DNA of 64,000 nucleotides from Myxococcales bacterium (GTDB lineage Bacteria; Myxococcota_A; Bradymonadia; UBA7976; UBA1532), in NCBI GenBank assembly GCA_002731825.1, contig PCCS01000012.1, positions 62,001-126,000 on the forward strand, written 5' to 3'. Under the pieces are notes generated by a model. That model was not told where the DNA came from and ran no database searches. It saw only the letters and a list, made by a program, of their open reading frames with translations. The position numbers and the translations under genes are program-made. Positions 59,143 to 64,000 of this stretch are shown here, in pieces (position 1 is the first letter of the stretch; each line of letters opens with the position of its first letter).

Positions 59143-60043
59143 GTCTGACGATGTAGATCGTTAGGTAGGCGCGGGTGGCCGGCTGGATGAAGGTCCAGAG
59201 ACTTTCATGGCGCTTGAACGAGCTCAGCAGACATTGGGTGAAGGGGCGATTGACTAAACCATCGACAACAGCCTTGGGAGGGCGCACCTCACCGAGTACA
59301 CTGCTCTCCAGCTGAATACTTAATGCACCTTGAAGGGTCGATCCTCCATGTTGCATTTGAGTGGCGCATTCTTTTGCTATCGCCGTTGAAATGACTTGGA
59401 CCTTTTCGGCTTCCGCCTCACCTCGTTCAATTTTTAAGGTACTCGTCAAGCGTAAACCTGGGCGTCTATTGGCCCGACGTTTGTCTACATTGACGACGGC
59501 AATTTCAATCCCATGGCGCTCTAGTGCGATGCGCTTTGGGACCATGTCCTGACATGGGGCCGATGGTTGTCTGGCAGCAGACTTCGTTGGCGGATGTCCC
59601 GTTACAGACAATGTGAGTGTGTTTTTTCCATCCTCGAGACCAATGCCAAGTGCAGAGGGAGGCAGCGAGAAGTGTATATCTCGACTCGACCAATGAATTT
59701 GAACTTCATGACTGCGTTCGGCACTCGCAGCAAGCACCTTCGATGGACGGATGGCCAGTACGCCACGGCTTGCATCATAACCAGGGATCTCGAACTCATG
59801 GGCAGACAGTTGTGCGCTCATCGGCCCCTGTTTTGGGCATTTAGCGATACTGATGCCAGTCAGTGCATAGACGCAGAGAAACAGTGTGGATATACGCAAT
59901 GCTAACGTCCCGCGCTGGTCACAGCTTTGGTCAATTCGTTGTTCCAATCTAACCAACTGGATGCCCCGCATATTTCGAAAAAAAAAGATCCACTCAGGTA
60001 CGCGAGAAAAAACATCGGTTTGCTTTTGTGCCGGCTTGCACAT
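59123..60043 (-). CDS. Hypothetical protein with TM/signal segment; C-terminus weakly resembles AgmX/PglI C-terminal (TonB-like) domain
   Basis: LQGALSIQLESSVLGEVRPPKAVVDGLVNRPFTQCLLSSFKRHESLWTF; start uncertain (60043 or 59971). Confidence 0.55.
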   Translation of the reverse strand: MCKPAQKQTDVFSRVPEWIFFFRNMRGIQLVRLEQRIDQSCDQRGTLALRISTLFLCVYALTGISIAKCPKQGPMSAQLSAHEFEIPGYDASRGVLAIRPSKVLAASAERSHEVQIHWSSRDIHFSLPPSALGIGLEDGKNTLTLSVTGHPPTKSAARQPSAPCQDMVPKRIALERHGIEIAVVNVDKRRANRRPGLRLTSTLKIERGEAEAEKVQVISTAIAKECATQMQHGGSTLQGALSIQLESSVLGEVRPPKAVVDGLVNRPFTQCLLSSFKRHESLWTFIQPATRAYLTIYIVRPKASSK

Positions 60044-60051
60044 GTTCAGGC

Positions 60052-63000
60052 TTATGCACGTTGCATATCGAGTAGAAGGATGTGGCCGTCAAGCTCAACT
60101 TGTGTCTCTAGATCCGTCTCCTTGACCACATCGAAAGAGGTCGCCAGTACCTCCGCGGCTATAGAGTCTTTGTATTGCTCGAGAACAGCCGTGAGTAGAT
60201 CACTCGACGTGGATGCTCTCAGATGAATACGATCCGTTACGTCGAGTCCTTGGTCTTTTCTCAAACGCTGCAGCCGGCTGGTCATCTCTCTCGCATGCCC
60301 TTCAGCGATCAAGTCCTCATCGAGTATGTGGTCTATGGCAACCGTCAAGCTGCCCTCTACCTCAATGACGACATCGCCTCTGGCCGTGCGCGCGACAATG
60401 ACATCGTCTGCGGTAATGGCTTCGTCCGCGACGGTGATCTGACCCCCATTTTGAAGTTGAGCCCACTGTTCGGACGTGAAGCTCGAAATGGTTTGTGCCG
60501 CCTCTTTCATGCGTTTGCCAAGCCGTCGGCCAAGGGTTTTAAAATTAGCTTTGAAGCTTAAGGTCGCTAAATCAGAATCATTTTTTACAACCACAACGTC
60601 TTTTACGTTCAATTCCTCAGCGACCAGGTCTCGCTGGGATGCCACAGCCTCTCTTACAGTTGTATCGTGGTGCACCACAGTCACGCGTCGGAGTGGCTGC
60701 CTTGTTTTCAATCGATGTTTCTCACGCAGCGCCCGACCCATGCTGACCACTTTTCGGACCTGTTCGACTTCACGCTCGAGCGCGTCATTAATTTTTTGAG
60801 GTTCGACCTGAGGGTAGTCACAGAGATGCACGCTGTCTTGTGCGTTTGACGTTTTAGGCTCAACAACCAAGTTCTGGTAGAGGGATTCGCTGACGAATGG
60901 CAGGACGGGCGCCATGACTTTGGCGAATGTGACAAGTGCCTCGTAAAGGGTTGCGTAGGCAGATGCCTTGTCCACCTGTCCGCTTACATCATCTGCTGCG
61001 CGCCAAAACCGTCGGCGACTCCTCCGTATATACCAATTGGTTAAATCGTCTATGAAGCCTAAGATGGGTGGTACGACCTTATAGAGATAGTATCCTTCCA
61101 TTTGCTCGTTGACGTCTCGGACCAATGATTGCTGAACTGACAGAAGCCATCGATCAAGCTCTGGACGGTCGTCTATTTTTGGGGTCTCAACGCCAGGTAA
61201 TCCTGTTTCCGGATGCCAGCCGTCAATATTGGCGTACTGAACAAAGAACGACCACGCATTCCTCAGGGGAATCAGCACTGTCCTGACGACCTCTCGTACA
61301 CCGCTTTCACTGAACCTCAACGGCTCTGCACGAACGACTGGAGAATTAATTAAATAGGCGCGCAACGCGTCGGCCCCATACTGTTCAAAGACGGATTCCG
61401 GGTTTGGATAATTCTGCTTCGATTTACTCATTTTTGAGCCATCTTCAGCGAGAACCATGCCGTTGACGATGCAGTTGGTAAACGGAGGTCGATCGAATAA
61501 AGCCGTACTCAAAACCAGGAGTGTGTAAAACCAACCGCGGGTCTGATCCAGGCCTTCCGCGATGAATTCAGCCGGGAAATTGGCTTCGAATCGAGAGGTG
61601 TTTTCAAATGGATAGTGGTCCTGGGCATAGGGCATCGACCCAGATTCAAACCAACAATCGAAAACGTCGTCGATGCGCACCATCTGACCTTCACATTGAC
61701 GACACGCATATGTGAGTCCGTCGATCTTATGTGGATGAATATCATCGACTTTAGCGCCGGTCGCCTCTTCCAGTTCTTTGATACTGCCCAGGCAGTCCTC
61801 TTGGTCACAGTCCGTGCAACGCCAGACGGGTATTGGCGTACCCCAAAACCGATTTCTCGACACATTCCAATCACGCGCGTCGGCTAGCCAATTTCCAAAT
61901 CTCTTACTGCCGACGGCTCCTGGAACCCAATGAATGTCTTCATTATGTTTGACCATTCGGTCCCTAAGGGCTTGAACACGGACGAAACGTGCAGGCACAG
62001 CCTTGTAGATGAGCGGCGTACCACTTCGCCAACAGAAAGGATAGCTGTGTTGAATCGTGGCATGCTTAAACAGCCGTCCGCATTGCTTGATATCCTTGAT
62101 GATGGTCGGGTCAGCAGCTTTGACGTTCTGCCCCGCATAAGGTGGAACACTGTCAGCAAAGCAGCCTTCATTGTCGACGCTCTGAACAACATGGATGCCG
62201 GCGGACTTACATGCAGCAAAGTCGTCTTCACCAAAATCTGGTGCCATATGGACGAGACCCGTGCCGTTGTCCGTCGTTACATGACCCGATGCGATGACCT
62301 GAAATGAATTCGCATGGTCGGCAAAAAAATCGAAAATGGGCTGATATCGGGCCCCTACAAGCGCTGATCCCTTTAGAGATTCTACGATAGTTGCATCATC
62401 GCCTAACACACTCTTTAAGCGCTCTTTCGCAACGATGTAGATCGTCTCACTCGTCGATGTTTTAGCTTTCACATAATCGATGTCAGATCCGACGGCGATG
62501 GCCAAATTGGAGGGTAACGTCCATGGCGTTGTCGTCCAGATTAACAGAGACACACCGGGTTCGTTGACCATGGGCATTGCCACGGTAATCGCTGGATCTT
62601 GAACGTCGCGGTAATCGAGATTCGCTTCGAAGTTAGACAGCGCCGTCGACAATCGCCAACTGAAGGGCATCACTCTAAAATCTTCGTAGACAAGGCCTTT
62701 GTCCCAGAGACTTTTAAAGACCCACCAAACGCTCTCCATAAATGTTGCGTCCATGGTCTTATAATCGTTGTCAAAGTCGACCCAGCGACCCAAGCGACCC
62801 ACGACACGACGCCACTCTTCTGTATATTTGAGGACATTTGAACGACACGCTTCATTAAACCGGTCGACGCCAAATGCCCGAATACTGGTTGGGCCAGACA
62901 GGTTCAATTCTTTTTCCATGAGCATTTCGATCGGGAGTCCATGGGTATCCCAGCCAAAACGGCGTTCTATTTTGAAGCCTCGCATCGCCCAATATCTAGG

Positions 63001-63222
63001 CACGATATCTTTGATGGTGTTTGCAACCAAATGCCCGTAGTGCGGCAAGCCGGTCGCAAAAGGAGGACCGTCATAGAAGACATAGCGCTTATCGTCCGGT
63101 TTTTCATCGACGGACCTTTTGAAAATCTCTTTGTCATCCCAGATGGATTTAACCTTGAGTTCCTCTGCTGGGAAGCCAATTTGAGTATCTATGGGATGAA
63201 ATGCGCTCTTTTTACTCTGCAT
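60052..63222 (-). CDS. ileS: Isoleucyl-tRNA synthetase (IleRS2-like)
   Basis: FYDGPPFATGLPHYGHLVANTIKD (HYGH), GWDTHGLPIE, DGSKMSKSKQNYPNPESVFEQYGADALR. Confidence 0.95.
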   Translation of the reverse strand: MQSKKSAFHPIDTQIGFPAEELKVKSIWDDKEIFKRSVDEKPDDKRYVFYDGPPFATGLPHYGHLVANTIKDIVPRYWAMRGFKIERRFGWDTHGLPIEMLMEKELNLSGPTSIRAFGVDRFNEACRSNVLKYTEEWRRVVGRLGRWVDFDNDYKTMDATFMESVWWVFKSLWDKGLVYEDFRVMPFSWRLSTALSNFEANLDYRDVQDPAITVAMPMVNEPGVSLLIWTTTPWTLPSNLAIAVGSDIDYVKAKTSTSETIYIVAKERLKSVLGDDATIVESLKGSALVGARYQPIFDFFADHANSFQVIASGHVTTDNGTGLVHMAPDFGEDDFAACKSAGIHVVQSVDNEGCFADSVPPYAGQNVKAADPTIIKDIKQCGRLFKHATIQHSYPFCWRSGTPLIYKAVPARFVRVQALRDRMVKHNEDIHWVPGAVGSKRFGNWLADARDWNVSRNRFWGTPIPVWRCTDCDQEDCLGSIKELEEATGAKVDDIHPHKIDGLTYACRQCEGQMVRIDDVFDCWFESGSMPYAQDHYPFENTSRFEANFPAEFIAEGLDQTRGWFYTLLVLSTALFDRPPFTNCIVNGMVLAEDGSKMSKSKQNYPNPESVFEQYGADALRAYLINSPVVRAEPLRFSESGVREVVRTVLIPLRNAWSFFVQYANIDGWHPETGLPGVETPKIDDRPELDRWLLSVQQSLVRDVNEQMEGYYLYKVVPPILGFIDDLTNWYIRRSRRRFWRAADDVSGQVDKASAYATLYEALVTFAKVMAPVLPFVSESLYQNLVVEPKTSNAQDSVHLCDYPQVEPQKINDALEREVEQVRKVVSMGRALREKHRLKTRQPLRRVTVVHHDTTVREAVASQRDLVAEELNVKDVVVVKNDSDLATLSFKANFKTLGRRLGKRMKEAAQTISSFTSEQWAQLQNGGQITVADEAITADDVIVARTARGDVVIEVEGSLTVAIDHILDEDLIAEGHAREMTSRLQRLRKDQGLDVTDRIHLRASTSSDLLTAVLEQYKDSIAAEVLATSFDVVKETDLETQVELDGHILLLDMQRA

Positions 63223-63525
63223 AACGACCTCGAGAATTTAGAACTTTGTGCTACCCCAATTAGTGAATACACCGCAAGGGGTGTGGCGGATCGAGGCCGC
63301 ATTTTATTCCGCAGCCAGTCGATTATGGCCGACTCAGCATCCAACATGTTGATAATTTATTTATGATTTTCGGCGGTTCAAGAATCCTAGTTCGAGCACG
63401 ATGCGTCTAATAGAGGCAGAGAATTAGCGACAGAATTCGAATTAAACGTTAGTATTGAGTGGTGAGTGTATTCACCGTTGAGAGTCTGCGTGTTAGCGGC
63501 ACTATGCGGCTGGAAGAGGGATTGA

Positions 63526-64000
63526 ATGGACAAGGTCATAATGGGTGCATTTGCAGTTTTGCTAGCCCTCGTGGTTTGGGTCATTAGCCCGGCACCCAAA
63601 AATGAGGCTGTGAAGGCCTCCGTCATCGCGCAAGCGAACGCCATCAACAAAGGGATTGGTCAGCCGATCGGCGCCGAGGCAACAGCTTTGCTCGAACGAC
63701 GTCATGCTGAGTATCGCGTCGCCAATGCGGGCCAAAAGGCCACCACCTCTAAGAGCCTCAAGGCAGGGGATGCAAAACCCGTCGATCTCGGCAAACAGGC
63801 GAATTGTGAAGTCGACTCCGATGAGCCCCGGGATATCATGCCGCCGTCCTCTGACTATGATGAAGACCCCCGGAAGAATATCCCGGAGAATGAGCACGAT
63901 ATTCGCGCTTGGCCCGTGGTGACGACCGGCGACTTTGCCGTTAAAAATTACGTAGATGTCAAATCCATTCTGGCATCGCAGACACCATATGAGATCCCAC
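63526..64000 (+). CDS. Hypothetical membrane-anchored/secreted protein (C-terminus runs off the right edge)
   Basis: Manual translation from ATG 63526 (RBS GGAAGAGGG): MDKVIMGAFAVLLALVVWVISPAPKNEAVKASVIAQANAINKG... open to the window end; absent from the ORF track because no stop lies in the window. Confidence 0.7.
   Translation, partial: MDKVIMGAFAVLLALVVWVISPAPKNEAVKASVIAQANAINKGIGQPIGAEATALLERRHAEYRVANAGQKATTSKSLKAGDAKPVDLGKQANCEVDSDEPRDIMPPSSDYDEDPRKNIPENEHDIRAWPVVTTGDFAVKNYVDVKSILASQTPYEIP

Noticed and set aside
63223-63525. tRNA or T-box upstream of ileS (GGTTCAAGAATCC looked like a TPsiC arm)
   Set aside because: Flanking bases do not form the 5-bp TPsiC stem and no acceptor/anticodon arms are visible.
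1-64000. Mobile elements, prophage or defence islands
   Set aside because: No transposase, integrase, phage structural, restriction-modification or toxin-antitoxin signatures seen; content is core metabolism and envelope functions.

Overview
Bacterial chromosomal window with dense coding on both strands and almost entirely housekeeping or metabolic content. I see no convincing prophage, IS element, CRISPR array, rRNA or tRNA. Gene content (MopE-type CDGxDDDxDGxxDEG lipoprotein, fused-domain Ser/Thr kinase with AAA/TPR-like region, alternative complex III, OmpA with thrombospondin-3 repeats) suggests a Myxococcota/Bradymonadota-like or other former-Deltaproteobacteria lineage; that assignment is inference. 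Main blocks: (i) MopE-like lipoprotein (cut by the left edge), amidase and fused isobutyryl-CoA mutase icmF on the minus strand; (ii) alternative complex III operon actABCDEF plus SCO; (iii) fused 2-oxoacid dehydrogenase E1, OmpA/TSP3 protein, a cytidylyltransferase + CDP-alcohol transferase pair, BoxD/PaaZ-like ALDH, dusA, cysM; (iv) M32 carboxypeptidase, PknK-like kinase, infA, wecB, Gly-rich repeat lipoprotein, DksA-like protein, second fused E1, rRNA methylase-like gene; (v) tolQRA-tolB-pal, pssA, yceD-rpmF-plsX-acpP-fabF-rpiB-nrdR-ribD-ribB(A)-ribH-nusB, an SPase-I-like gene, and ileS (convergent). The most unusual signals are an S26 signal-peptidase-like protein whose Ser and Lys catalytic positions read Thr and Arg and whose GDNRxNSxDSR box is lost; a RibBA whose GTP cyclohydrolase II half lacks the zinc cysteines, in a cluster without ribE; an uncharacterised CDP-alcohol pathway pair; and a 9-aa Gly-rich repeat lipoprotein with a duplicated Cys-rich module. 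All calls come from reading the sequence and ORF translations; no searches were run.
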